64,000 nt of DNA from Staphylococcus nepalensis (GTDB lineage Bacteria > Bacillota > Bacilli > Staphylococcales > Staphylococcaceae). Location of the stretch: positions 434,001-498,000 of the forward strand of contig NZ_BMCF01000002.1 of the NCBI RefSeq assembly GCF_014635045.1, given 5' to 3'. The stretch's first letter is position 1, and each line of letters opens with the position of its first letter. Below the pieces are notes generated by a model that saw nothing but the letters and a program-made list of their open reading frames with translations, did no database searches and was not told the DNA's origin. The position numbers were made by a program, and so were the translations under genes. Of the stretch, positions 20,522 through 29,980 are shown one piece after another.

Positions 20522-22249
20522 ATGAGTGGAACGCTATTTACGCTTTTTTCTTGCGCTGGGTTTATGGCATTAGTTGCTTGGTATGCTTATTACAAAACAA
20601 AAAATAAAGTTAATGATTCTACTGGTTATTTTTTGGCAGGTAGAACGTTAACAGGCAGTTTTATAGCTGGTTCATTAGTACTTACAAATTTATCTGCTGA
20701 GCAATTAATTGGGCTGAATGGACAAGCATATAACGCTAATTTAACTAATATGGCGTGGGAAGTGACAGCAGGTTTTTCAGTTATTATTTTATCACTTATA
20801 CTTTTACCACGCTATTTGAAAGGAGCGTTTACTACACTTCCAGAATTTTTAAACGATCGTTTTGACCAAGGCACAAGACTGCTTGTTGTGATGCTATTTA
20901 TGCTTGGTTATGGTCTAGTGACGATACCTTCTATTTTATATTCGGGTGCTATCGCTGTATTACAATTTTTTGATATACCTTCTATGTTAGGTATCACCTT
21001 TGAACAGTCTATGTGGTTATCCGTTTGGGTAATAGGAATAATAGGATCTATGTATGCAATTTTTGGCGGCTTACGTGCAGTTGCTATTTCCGACACGATT
21101 AATGGCATTGGCTTACTTATCGTTGGGTTAATCGTGCCTATATTAGGATTCATCACGTTAGGAAGCGGGGATTTCTTAGTTGGTATAAAGACGGTCATTA
21201 CAGACCACCCAGAAAAATTAAATTCGATTGGCTCGAAAGAAGACGGCGTCCCTTTTGGAACCATTTTCACGGGTATGATATTTGCAAACCTATTTTATTG
21301 GGGTACAAATCAATATGTCATTCAGCGAACGTTAGGGGCTAAAAATCTTGCTGAAGGTCAGAAAGGCGCTTTATTTACTGGTTTTTTGAAAATTTTAGTT
21401 CCATTTTTAATGATGGTGCCTGGTGTTATTGCATTTCATTTATACGGTTCTAATTTAAAAACCATGGACTTGGCGTATCCAACATTAATTAATGATGTTT
21501 TTCCTAAATTTTTAAATGGATTCTTTTTAGCAGTATTACTAGGTGCAGTATTTTCGAGTTTTAATTCACTATTAAACAGTGCTGCCACTATGTTTACTTA
21601 TGACATTTACAAAGTTATTTTTAACAAAAAAGCTAATGATCAACAAATGATAAGGGTTAGCCAATGGTTCTGTATTACTTTATCATTGATTACATTCTTT
21701 ATATCTCCACTTTTAATTTATGCACCTGATGGTTTATGGACAGTAATTAGAGAATTTACAGGTTTCTTTAATATACCAATTATTGCAATTGTGTTAATCG
21801 GTATATTTTCTAAACGCGTCCCTGCTATTGGGGCTAAAATAGTTATAATCTCTCATGTATTTATTTATTATTTTTTGATGTGGGGGATGCCAACTTTTCT
21901 TAATGTGACGCTTCCCATTAATTTCATTCATATTCAAGGCGCGCTTTTCCTAGCAGAAATTATATTTTTATTAGTTATGGGCAGATTCAAACCACTAAAA
22001 CAACCCTTTGTTTTTATAAATAAGTCTAGGGTAGATCTTACGCCGTGGAAATATGCAACACCGGTTTCAATTTGTTTAGTAAGCACTATGATTTTTACTT
22101 TTACTTTATTTTCTAAAATTGGCTTAGCTATAGAAGATGGCATCGTATCCATCTGGTTTTGGCCTTTTACATTAGTGTTGGTAATCGCTACTTTGATAGC
22201 ATCTTTAATTGCTGTGCAATCATGGAAAAGAAAATACTTAAGCAAATAA
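20522..22249 (+). CDS. Sodium:solute symporter family protein (YidK-like)
   Basis: A 575-aa carrier of the SSS/SLC5 family with about 14 hydrophobic segments. The family start appears as DSTGYFLAGRTLTGSFIAGS with LSAEQLIGLNGQAY, and AIFGGLRAVAISDTINGIG near residue 180 is the SSS signature region. The C-terminal half includes GAVFSSFNSLLNSAATMFTYDIY, typical of sugar-type members. The substrate cannot be read from sequence; relatives are annotated as solute/sodium symporters for sugars or organic ions. The gene is monocistronic between two hairpins. ATG follows AAAGGGGGATTTT. Confidence 0.88.
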   Translation: MSGTLFTLFSCAGFMALVAWYAYYKTKNKVNDSTGYFLAGRTLTGSFIAGSLVLTNLSAEQLIGLNGQAYNANLTNMAWEVTAGFSVIILSLILLPRYLKGAFTTLPEFLNDRFDQGTRLLVVMLFMLGYGLVTIPSILYSGAIAVLQFFDIPSMLGITFEQSMWLSVWVIGIIGSMYAIFGGLRAVAISDTINGIGLLIVGLIVPILGFITLGSGDFLVGIKTVITDHPEKLNSIGSKEDGVPFGTIFTGMIFANLFYWGTNQYVIQRTLGAKNLAEGQKGALFTGFLKILVPFLMMVPGVIAFHLYGSNLKTMDLAYPTLINDVFPKFLNGFFLAVLLGAVFSSFNSLLNSAATMFTYDIYKVIFNKKANDQQMIRVSQWFCITLSLITFFISPLLIYAPDGLWTVIREFTGFFNIPIIAIVLIGIFSKRVPAIGAKIVIISHVFIYYFLMWGMPTFLNVTLPINFIHIQGALFLAEIIFLLVMGRFKPLKQPFVFINKSRVDLTPWKYATPVSICLVSTMIFTFTLFSKIGLAIEDGIVSIWFWPFTLVLVIATLIASLIAVQSWKRKYLSK

Positions 22250-22257
22250 ACCCAATT

Positions 22258-22280
22258 AAAATAAGACAATGTCTTATTTT
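22258..22280 (+). terminator. Terminator of the symporter gene
   Basis: AAAATAAGAC and GTCTTATTTT are perfect arms around a 3-nt loop, with the T-run forming the end of the stem. Confidence 0.75.
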
Positions 22281-22422
22281 GTAGTGAACATTTATGAGCA
22301 TAACATGTAATTATAGTATTGATTACCATACATCTGCAAAATAGCATCTCTCTTAAGATTACAGCCTCAATCCATGTTCATGACAAGAAAGCAAATTGCT
22401 ACAAAATATTGGCATAAAACGT

Positions 22423-22460
22423 GCCCCCAAAATTTCTTTAATTAGAAACCTTTTGTGGGC
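22423..22460 (-). terminator. Hairpin downstream of the peroxiredoxin-like gene
   Basis: On the minus strand GCCCACAAAAGGTTTC pairs imperfectly with GAAATTTTGGGGGC and is followed by ACGTTTTATG. Confidence 0.6.
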
Positions 22461-22493
22461 TGAATTTTGAAATTTATACGTTAGACACTTAAA

Positions 22494-23201
22494 TTACTTA
22501 TCTTGTAAAAAAGCATTATAAATACTTTTTGAATGATCGTCACTATCCTTTTCACAATAATACCAATTCTTGCACTCGTAATCTGCGTTCTCCATTCGGT
22601 TTTTAGCATCCTTAATAATACTTGGAGAGGGAGCTAATATTTTATCTCCTGTTTCCCAATTTGCAGGTGTAACATGTTCTGTTTTATCTGTTGTTTTTAA
22701 AGCTTTGATTACACGTAGTATTTCATTTATATTACGGCCTATAGTAGCCGGATAATCTATAACTGAACGTACCACAGAATCTTCATCAATAATAAAAATA
22801 ACTCTTGAAGTTTCTGAACCGTTACTTTCTTTAGATAACATGCCGTAGTCTGTTGATATTTGTTTATTTAAATCAGCGATTAAAGGAAATTCTATTTGTG
22901 TATCGAAAGTTTCTTCTATACTATTTAACCACGCTACATGTGAAGTTATATTATCTACGCTAATACCCACAACTTCAACGTTCAGTTCTCTTAATTTTGA
23001 AGAAGCAACTTGTAAAGCTACAAATTCTGAAGTAGAAACCGGGTCAAAATCAGAAGGATGTGCAAATAGAATAAACCATTTACCCTTATAATCGTCTAAA
23101 GATATATTTCCTTGAGTCGAATTCGCGTTAAAATGAGGCGCTTGTTCACCAACATACGGCATACTGTTCATTTTTTGATAATCGTTCGTTTCAAAAGCCA
23201 T
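22494..23201 (-). CDS. Peroxiredoxin-like protein lacking the peroxidatic cysteine
   Basis: A 235-aa protein with the thioredoxin-fold peroxiredoxin plan of the Prx6/archaeal type: GKWFILFAHPSDF, EVVGISVDNITSHVAWL, IEFPLIADLNKQIS, YPATIGRNINEILRVIKAL and the C-terminal extension ending CKNWYYCEKD. The active-site motif should be PxxxTxxC. Here it reads PSDFDPVS: Asp53 replaces Thr and Ser56 (codon TCT) replaces the peroxidatic Cys. The two C-terminal cysteines (about 210 and 216) remain. The reading frame is otherwise complete and not broken. The ATG at 23199-23201 is chosen because GAGGTGG precedes it. It is probably inactive as a classical peroxidase, or has another role. It diverges from a peroxide-using P450 remnant. 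Confidence 0.85.
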   Translation of the reverse strand: MAFETNDYQKMNSMPYVGEQAPHFNANSTQGNISLDDYKGKWFILFAHPSDFDPVSTSEFVALQVASSKLRELNVEVVGISVDNITSHVAWLNSIEETFDTQIEFPLIADLNKQISTDYGMLSKESNGSETSRVIFIIDEDSVVRSVIDYPATIGRNINEILRVIKALKTTDKTEHVTPANWETGDKILAPSPSIIKDAKNRMENADYECKNWYYCEKDSDDHSKSIYNAFLQDK

Positions 23202-23508
23202 TGATACCACCTCGTGTATTTATAAAGTTTTAATCAAAAGTGAATAATGTGAAACCTAGATTTAAACAAACTAAATTTCTACTTAAACTAAGGATGAGTG
23301 AGTAAACCATTTATTTTTTTCGTAATGAATTTAAAAAATTCTGAAATTCACTTTTTTACTTTTATTCCCAAGCATTATGTCATTAAACATTTAAAAAAAT
23401 TAACGAAATAGATTTTCTAAATTAAAACGATAAAAAATTTATATTGCCGTGTGTCGCTGTTTTAAATTTACATATAAGGTAATAACAGATGTGGAAAGGG
23501 GATATAGA

Positions 23509-24764
23509 ATGAAAAAGATACCTAAAGAGCACGGTTTAGATCACACTTTAAGTTTATTAAATGAAGGTTACTATTTTATAATTAATAGAAGCGAAAGACT
23601 AAATACGAATATATTTGAAACAAAATTGTTAGGCGAAACAGTATATTGCCTAAGTGGAAGTAAAGGTGCAGAACTATTTTATGACAGCCACTTATTCAAA
23701 AGAAATGATGCTGCGCCTATCAGAATCCAGAAAACACTTTTTGGGCAAGGTGGCGTTCAATGTCTCGATGGAGCAGCGCATCGCCAAAGAAAAAATATGT
23801 TTATGCGATTAATGAACGATAACGCGATGCAGGAAATAAGCACCTCAATTCATAAACACTGGAAAAAATATTTTAATCATATTTCAGAATCAGAAAACAT
23901 TAATATGTATGAAGCTTCAAAAAGTTTTTTTACAAACAGCTTGTGAATGGACAGGAATCCCTTTAAAAGAAAATGAAATCGATAAAAGGGCTGAACAATT
24001 ATCTGAATTATTCGAAAACGCGGCATCTGTCGGATTACAACATTGGAAAAGTAGAAGGGCGCGAACAAATGCAGAAACATAGATAAAAGATATAATTCAT
24101 GACACTAGATTAGCTCGTTTAAACCCATGTAAAAACAGTGCTTTATATCAATTTACTTGGCAACTTGGATATAAATAACGAACTACTTGAAAAAGTAGTC
24201 GCTGTTGAAATTTTAAACTTATTAAGACCTATGGTAGCTGTGTCTGTTTGGGTGGCTAATATAGGGATAGGGATGCATCAATTTCCTGAAGCAGCAAAGC
24301 AATTACAAAATGGGGGTAATCAATATATAGAAATGTTCTTACAAGAAACAAGAAGATATTATCCGTTTTTCCCTTTCGCAGTAGCGAGAGTACAAAAAGA
24401 TTTTGAATACGAAGGCTTTAAATTAAAAAAAGACACGCTAACGCTTTTGGATTTATATGGAACAAACAGACATCCAAAAGACTGGTCTCAACCAGAAACG
24501 TTCCTACCAGAAAGATTCATTAATTGGAAACAAACACCATTTAATTTTATACCGCAAGGTGGAGGTAATTATGATTTTGGACATCGTTGTGCTGGAGAAT
24601 TTGTCACAATGTCTATGATGAAAGCTACAATTCACTATCTAATTAAATATATTAGTTATGACGTACCTGAACAAAACTTTGATTTTAATTTTAATTTTAA
24701 TTTTAATGATATTCCAGCTGTACCTAGTGACGGTTTTACGATTAATAACATCCATTATTTATAA
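23509..24764 (+). pseudogene. CYP152-type cytochrome P450 (fatty-acid peroxygenase), inactivated
   Basis: The pieces match the B. subtilis P450 BS-beta / OleT family of H2O2-dependent fatty-acid hydroxylases or decarboxylases. Frame 1 (23509-23946) starts MKKIPKEHGLDHTLSLLNEG. A T7 run (23925-23931) shifts the frame; with six T it would continue as FLQTACEWTGIPLKENE. In frame 2 a TAG at 24080-24082 replaces the conserved Trp (AEW in BS-beta), then a second +1 shift lies near 24150-24170. Frame 3 carries NLLRPMVAVS with the carboxylate-binding Arg and the heme-ligand motif FGHRCAGE. Removing two inserted bases gives 417 codons, the length of BS-beta. The C-terminus has four tandem TTTTAA units (24683-24706) coding repeated Phe-Asn. 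Confidence 0.9.
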
Positions 24765-24854
24765 AACTTAATTAATTTTTAATAAACGGATACATTGACT
24801 GTTCGAAAACGATATATTAACACTACTACTTTAATTTGCAAAAGGAGGAGAACC

Positions 24855-26174
24855 ATGGAAAATGCTCAAAACTCAGTCAAAACTTCAGAAGTAAGAAAAA
24901 AAGTAGTTGTAACATCTATGGGGAACGCAATTGAATGGTTTGATTTCGCATTATATGCGCAATTGGCAACTTATATTAGCCATAACTTTTTTGGAGATGT
25001 GGCAAGCCAAAATCAATTACTTTTTACTTTTGGAACATTTGCTATTGCTTTCTTAATGCGCCCAATCGGTTCACTCGTCTTTGGATACATTGGGGATAAA
25101 CAAGGCAGAAAAGTAGTGTTAACCATTACAATTACGATTATGTCTGCCTCTACATTAGCCCTAGGTTTACTACCTACTTCGGATCAGATAGGGATATGGG
25201 CCCCTATACTCCTATTAGTGGTAAGGATGGCTCAATCCTTTTCTACAGGGGGCGAATATAGTGGCGCTATGACCTATATTGTTGAAAGTTCTCCAGATAA
25301 AAAAAGGGGACGACTTACGAGTGGACTTGAAATGGGGACTATGATAGGAAATGCTTTAGCCGCAATTACCGTAGCTACACTTTTATATTTTTTAACTACA
25401 AATCAAATAGAGACATGGGGTTGGAGAATTCCATTTTTACTAGCAGCGCCATTTGGCCTTGTAGTCGTTTACTTAAGATTTAAATTAGATGAAACAACAT
25501 CGTTTAAAAATAAAACAGAGGACTCAGAAAATAACATTTTAAAAGCTTTTAAAGATTATAAAAAAGAAGCTGCCTTAATGGCTATAGGGGTTATATTTTT
25601 AAATGTAAATAATTTTATGTTCTTAACCTATTTACCTTCCTTTTTAAAAAGTAACATCGGCATAGATGCTCAATATTCTACGATTCTCAATGCAATAGCA
25701 TTAATATTGATGCTGCCATTTATTTTTATGTTTGGTGTATTGAGCGATAAATTTGATAATAAAAAAGTGCTTACATTTGGGCTGTCTAGTTTCGTTTGTT
25801 TTTCAATACCCGCATTTCTTCTTATGGACACCGGCCACCATATCTTTGTCATTTTCTTAGGTATAATGCTACTTGCAATCATGTTATCTGTTTTTAATGG
25901 TGTTATGCCCTCTACATTGCCTGCAATCACGCATACAAATGTACGAATGAAATTCCTGTCTATTATATACAATCTTGGAACAGCTATATTCGGTGGGATT
26001 ACGCCATTTATTTTATCAATACTAGGCAATTTAAAAAATGGCGCTTTAGCTCCAGCATTTTATTTAATATTTATTAATTTAATTGGATTAGTTGTTTTTG
26101 GTATTTACTTTAAAGCTACTTCTAATAAGCCTCTCAAGGGTTCTAACCCTAACATTGATATAGAAAAATCGTAA
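24855..26174 (+). CDS. MFS transporter, metabolite:H+ symporter (MHS, ProP-like) family
   Basis: A 439-aa carrier with about 12 membrane segments. The MHS family signatures are visible: GNAIEWFDFALYAQLATYI at the first segment, FGYIGDKQGRKVVL after segment 2, and RMAQSFSTGGEYSGAMTYIVE near residue 135. Relatives carry proline/betaine, citrate, alpha-ketoglutarate or shikimate. The ATG at 24855 with AAAGGAGGAG just upstream is chosen over an upstream TTG. It lies 90 bp after the P450 remnant in the same direction and may have shared its transcript. Confidence 0.9.
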   Translation: MENAQNSVKTSEVRKKVVVTSMGNAIEWFDFALYAQLATYISHNFFGDVASQNQLLFTFGTFAIAFLMRPIGSLVFGYIGDKQGRKVVLTITITIMSASTLALGLLPTSDQIGIWAPILLLVVRMAQSFSTGGEYSGAMTYIVESSPDKKRGRLTSGLEMGTMIGNALAAITVATLLYFLTTNQIETWGWRIPFLLAAPFGLVVVYLRFKLDETTSFKNKTEDSENNILKAFKDYKKEAALMAIGVIFLNVNNFMFLTYLPSFLKSNIGIDAQYSTILNAIALILMLPFIFMFGVLSDKFDNKKVLTFGLSSFVCFSIPAFLLMDTGHHIFVIFLGIMLLAIMLSVFNGVMPSTLPAITHTNVRMKFLSIIYNLGTAIFGGITPFILSILGNLKNGALAPAFYLIFINLIGLVVFGIYFKATSNKPLKGSNPNIDIEKS

Positions 26175-26348
26175 ACATTATTAAAATAGTAGCGTTATTA
26201 AATCGTATATCCCATGTTTAATTTATTAACAAAAAGGAATCCCCATTAATAAGACCAACAAGAATATAAACATTGCAGTAAACACTTAGCATTTAAGTTC
26301 AACATCCAAGATAGTGCATAATAAATTTTTAAGAGGATGTGTTGAAAG

Positions 26349-27776
26349 ATGAGAATGCAAGTTAAGCAATATATAAATGGCGAGTGGATTGAAAGTACGA
26401 GTGGTGAAACCATCAACGTTATCAATCCAGCAACTGAAGAAAAAATGGGCGAAATTGCTAAAGGTAACAAGCAAGATGTAGATAAAGCAGTAGAAGCTGC
26501 ACATAATGTTTATCTTAATTTCCGTCATACTTCAGTACAAGAACGTCAAGATTTATTGTCGAAAATTGTTGTAGAATATGAAAATCGTAAGGAAGACTTG
26601 ATTGAAGCTATGACAGAAGAATTAGGCGCACCTGTCAAAGTATCAGAAAATGTACATTATCAAATGGGCTTGAATCATTTTGCTGCAGCAAGAGATGCAC
26701 TAGATGACTTTGAATTCGAAGAACGACGTGGCGATAATTTAATCGTAAAAGAAGGTATTGGCGTAGCTGGATTGATTACACCTTGGAATTTCCCAACAAA
26801 TCAAACTTCACTTAAACTCGCTGCAGCTTTTGCAGCTGGTTGTCCAGTTGTTTTAAAACCCTCTGAAGAAACACCATACGCAGCGATTATCCTAGCAGAA
26901 ATATTTGAAAAAGTAGGCGTCCCTAAAGGCGTTTTCAATTTAGTAAATGGGGATGGCGAAGGAGTAGGCAATCCCTTAACGGAACATCCTAAAGTACGTA
27001 TGATGTCATTTACTGGTTCAGGAGGCGTTGGCGCTAAAATTATGGAAAAAGCAAGCGAAGATTTTAAAAAAGTTTCGCTTGAATTGGGCGGAAAATCTCC
27101 TTATATTGTTTTAGCTGATGCTGATATAAAAAGCGCAGCAGAAGCAGCTGTGGGCAAAGTAGTAAATAATACAGGGCAAGAATGTACAGCTGGAAGTCGT
27201 ACAATCATACCGAAACCTATGAAAGAACAATTCTTAGCAGCTGCAAAAGAAAAAATGTCAACGCTAAAAGTGGGTGACCCACAATCCGAAGAAACAGATT
27301 TAGGGCCACTGATCAACCAAAAACAATATGACGGTGTACAAAATTATATAGAAAAAGGAATCGATGAAGGTGCTTCTCTTATATATGGCGGCGCTGGAAA
27401 ACCTGAACAACTTGAACAAGGTTACTTTGTAAAACCAACGATTTTTAGTGACGTGAATAACCAAATGACGATTGCCCAAGAAGAAATATTCGGCCCAGTA
27501 ATGTCAGTGATCACTTACGAAAATTTAGAGGAAGCTATTAAAATCGGAAACGATACAAAATACGGACTAGCAGGATATGTATACGGTGAAGACAAAGAAA
27601 CACTCCATAAGGTTGCTCGTTCAATTGAAGCAGGTATTATAGAAATTAACGAATCAGGCCAAGCTTATAATTTACCGTTCGGTGGCTATAAACATTCTGG
27701 TATAGGAAGAGAATGGGGAGATTATGGTATTGAAGAATTTTTAGAAGTTAAATCAATTGCTGGATATTATCAATAA
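26349..27776 (+). CDS. Aldehyde dehydrogenase family protein
   Basis: NAD(P)-dependent oxidation of an aldehyde to a carboxylate; 475 aa, the normal length. Visible motifs: [15 protein letters not shown] with the catalytic Asn, [10 protein letters not shown], the glycine-rich [23 protein letters not shown] with the general-base Glu, and [11 protein letters not shown] with the nucleophilic Cys near residue 278. [10 protein letters not shown] is the distal signature. RBS AAGAGGATG lies upstream of the ATG; a second ATG two codons later is possible. The substrate is unknown. It is flanked by the MHS carrier and an aldo/keto reductase. Confidence 0.93.
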   Translation: MRMQVKQYINGEWIESTSGETINVINPATEEKMGEIAKGNKQDVDKAVEAAHNVYLNFRHTSVQERQDLLSKIVVEYENRKEDLIEAMTEELGAPVKVSENVHYQMGLNHFAAARDALDDFEFEERRGDNLIVKEGIGVAGLITPWNFPTNQTSLKLAAAFAAGCPVVLKPSEETPYAAIILAEIFEKVGVPKGVFNLVNGDGEGVGNPLTEHPKVRMMSFTGSGGVGAKIMEKASEDFKKVSLELGGKSPYIVLADADIKSAAEAAVGKVVNNTGQECTAGSRTIIPKPMKEQFLAAAKEKMSTLKVGDPQSEETDLGPLINQKQYDGVQNYIEKGIDEGASLIYGGAGKPEQLEQGYFVKPTIFSDVNNQMTIAQEEIFGPVMSVITYENLEEAIKIGNDTKYGLAGYVYGEDKETLHKVARSIEAGIIEINESGQAYNLPFGGYKHSGIGREWGDYGIEEFLEVKSIAGYYQ

Positions 27777-27854
27777 ATTGGTAGTACAAGAGGAAATTTA
27801 GAATGTAACATTTGCATGTACTTTTCAACTAGTTGCTTAAATATATAAATGTGT

Positions 27855-27890
27855 GGCTGTTTTCACACTTGAGAAGTGGGAACAGCCCCT
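27855..27890 (+). terminator. Terminator of the aldehyde dehydrogenase gene
   Basis: GGCTGTTTTCAC and GTGGGAACAGCC arms pair with one mismatch, followed by CCTTTATTT. Confidence 0.85.
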
Positions 27891-28032
27891 TTATTTGTAA
27901 TAAAGACTTTTGAAATATATGGTATTTGTAACGCTTATATTACTAAAAATTTATACATTCTTAGTTTTGTTTCAATCTAATTATAAACTAGAGTATCAAA
28001 CACCCATACAATTTATTCTAGGAGGCTAAATT

Positions 28033-29112
28033 ATGGATTATACATTATTAGGCCATTCAGGGTTAACTGTTTCAAAATATGCTTTAGGCACAATTCCGTT
28101 CGCAGGTACAAATGGTTTCGAAAATGCTGGTGGCATGACCCAAGAAACCGCAAATTATATGGTAGATTATGCGTTAGAACAAGGTATTAACCAATTCGAT
28201 ACAGCTAATTTATATTCAAAAGGTGAGTCAGAAATTACTTTAGGAAAAACTATCCGAAATAAACGCGAAGAAATGATTATCAGTAGTAAAACTGGCGTAC
28301 AATTATCAGAAAACCCTAATGATGGCGGGGCGACTCGTATTAATATTGAACATTCCATCGACAAAACATTAAAACGTTTGAATACCGATTATCTAGACTT
28401 ATATTACGTACATTTATGGGATGGACAAGTGCCTGTGGAGGAAACTATCCAAGTGATGAATGACTTAATTAAAAAAGGAAAGATACGTTATTGGGGCGTT
28501 TCTAATTATAGTGGATGGGCATTAGCGAAAACCCACACGCTAGCGTCAGCCAACAATATGGCGCCACCGATTGCTCAACAAATTTACTATACTCCAGAAG
28601 CAAGAGAGGCAGAATATGAATTATTGCCTGCAGGCAAAGAGTTAGGCGTTGGCAATAGTATTTGGTCTCCTTTAGGTGAAGGCTTATTAACTGGAAAAAT
28701 TAATAGAACTCAATCTGGAGAAGCTGGCACAAGACAAGGGGATGGTTGGCCAGAACCTTATATAAAAAATAAAGCATTATTTTATCAATTGATTGATGTC
28801 ATGCAAGAAATTGCTTTGAATTATAACGTGTCTGTAGCACAAGTAACGCTTGCTTGGTTAAGAGATAGACCTAATGTAGATTCTATAGTCCTAGCCGCAA
28901 GAACTGAAGCGCAGTTAAAAGATAACATCGCGTCTTATCATCTACAACTAGCAAATAGTGAAATTGAAGCGATTAGCAATTTAACGACACCAGAACCGAT
29001 TTATCCGTTATGGCATCGTGCGATGAACGCATACGATAAAGCTTCAGAAGCGGAAAAAATATATCTTAGTGAGTATAATAAACTTATGAACGACAAAAAC
29101 AATTTATTGTAA
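28033..29112 (+). CDS. Aldo/keto reductase, long (YdbC/Kvbeta-like) type
   Basis: A 359-aa AKR with the family opening GHSGLTVSKYALGTIPF, FDTANLYSKGESE with the catalytic Asp and Tyr, EEMIISSKTG with the catalytic Lys, LDLYYVHLWDGQVPVEETIQ with the catalytic His region, and SNYSGWAL. It belongs to the longer group related to L-glyceraldehyde reductases and Kv-beta subunits. The C-terminal 30 residues are polar and helical. RBS CTAGGAGGC precedes the ATG. Substrate unknown. Confidence 0.9.
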   Translation: MDYTLLGHSGLTVSKYALGTIPFAGTNGFENAGGMTQETANYMVDYALEQGINQFDTANLYSKGESEITLGKTIRNKREEMIISSKTGVQLSENPNDGGATRINIEHSIDKTLKRLNTDYLDLYYVHLWDGQVPVEETIQVMNDLIKKGKIRYWGVSNYSGWALAKTHTLASANNMAPPIAQQIYYTPEAREAEYELLPAGKELGVGNSIWSPLGEGLLTGKINRTQSGEAGTRQGDGWPEPYIKNKALFYQLIDVMQEIALNYNVSVAQVTLAWLRDRPNVDSIVLAARTEAQLKDNIASYHLQLANSEIEAISNLTTPEPIYPLWHRAMNAYDKASEAEKIYLSEYNKLMNDKNNLL

Positions 29113-29193
29113 GTTAAAAGCCAAGAAACTGGTACATTAAAATAGATAATAAAATTAACAATATCATAAATAATAAATAATGGTTAATAGTTA

Positions 29194-29232
29194 GGCTGTT
29201 TTCATAAATATCATATGAGAACAGCCACTTTT
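29194..29232 (+). terminator. Terminator of the aldo/keto reductase gene
   Basis: GGCTGTTTTCATA (29194-29206) and TATGAGAACAGCC (29214-29226) pair with one mismatch, followed by ACTTTTAA. The outer stem is the same as in the terminator at 27855. Confidence 0.85.
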
Positions 29233-29282
29233 AATGTTTCAAGAGGTTCGTTAAAATTTCTGTATAACTATTAAAATGTATT

Positions 29283-29767
29283 ATGTGTTTACGAATAATA
29301 TGCTTTCTCTTTTTTACTGTTTTTGGCGCTTCAGCCATTTATTTACAAAATAACAACGTGGAAAACATAACTAGATTTGCTACCGAAACAGCAACGTTTG
29401 CTACCTTACAACATTATCCATTAGGCTTTATTTTAAGCATGCTCACATTGATTGTTATAGCTATATTCTTTATTACTTCAGCTGATTCAGCGACTTATGT
29501 TTTAAGAATGTTAACTACGAAAGGTTCTATCTCGCCACCTAGTTTTGTGAAGGTTCGTTGAGGGTGATTTTAGCCTTATTTTCTATCATCATGTTTTATA
29601 CAGGTGGTATGCAGTCTATACAAAATTTGCTAATCATTACTGCTTTAACTTTTTCTATCATTATTATATTAATGATTTGTTCTTTTTTTAAAGCTTTGCA
29701 TGACTATCACAAATTAAAAATGTATTTTGAAAATTATAAATCACACTTAAGATATATATTATTTTAT
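29283..29767 (+). pseudogene. Remnant of a BCCT-family transporter (C-terminal part)
   Basis: Frame 1 (29283-29561) encodes FFTVFGASAIYLQ and ITSADSATYVLRMLTTKG, which match the late membrane segments of betaine/carnitine/choline carriers. A frameshift near 29555-29560 (CGTTGAGGG, one base short of an expected Trp codon) moves the rest into another frame: VILALFSIIMFYTGGMQSIQ and LLIITALTFSIIIILMICS. Only about 150 of some 500-540 residues remain; the N-terminal two thirds are missing, and no start or RBS is convincing. The second frame reads on into the downstream hairpin, so the original stop is probably lost too. Confidence 0.8.
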
Positions 29768-29805
29768 AAAAAGATACATATGCGTAGTTGCACATGTATC
29801 TTTTT
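29768..29805 (+). terminator. Terminator after the BCCT remnant
   Basis: AAAAAGATACAT (29768-29779) and ATGTATCTTTTT (29794-29805) are perfect 12-bp arms. Confidence 0.85.
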
Positions 29806-29980
29806 ATTGTTTTACACTTGCGTATCAGTTTTAGTTCATATAAAACAACTATAAATTCCAATCATTATTATGCGAAATTTCAGTGTTTTCGTTTCTTTTT
29901 AATATGTTTCTCTTACCAAATTCAAGACTTCAAAATTCTGAAAGAAAACACCCTCGAAATATTATTTTTTAAGATAATGA

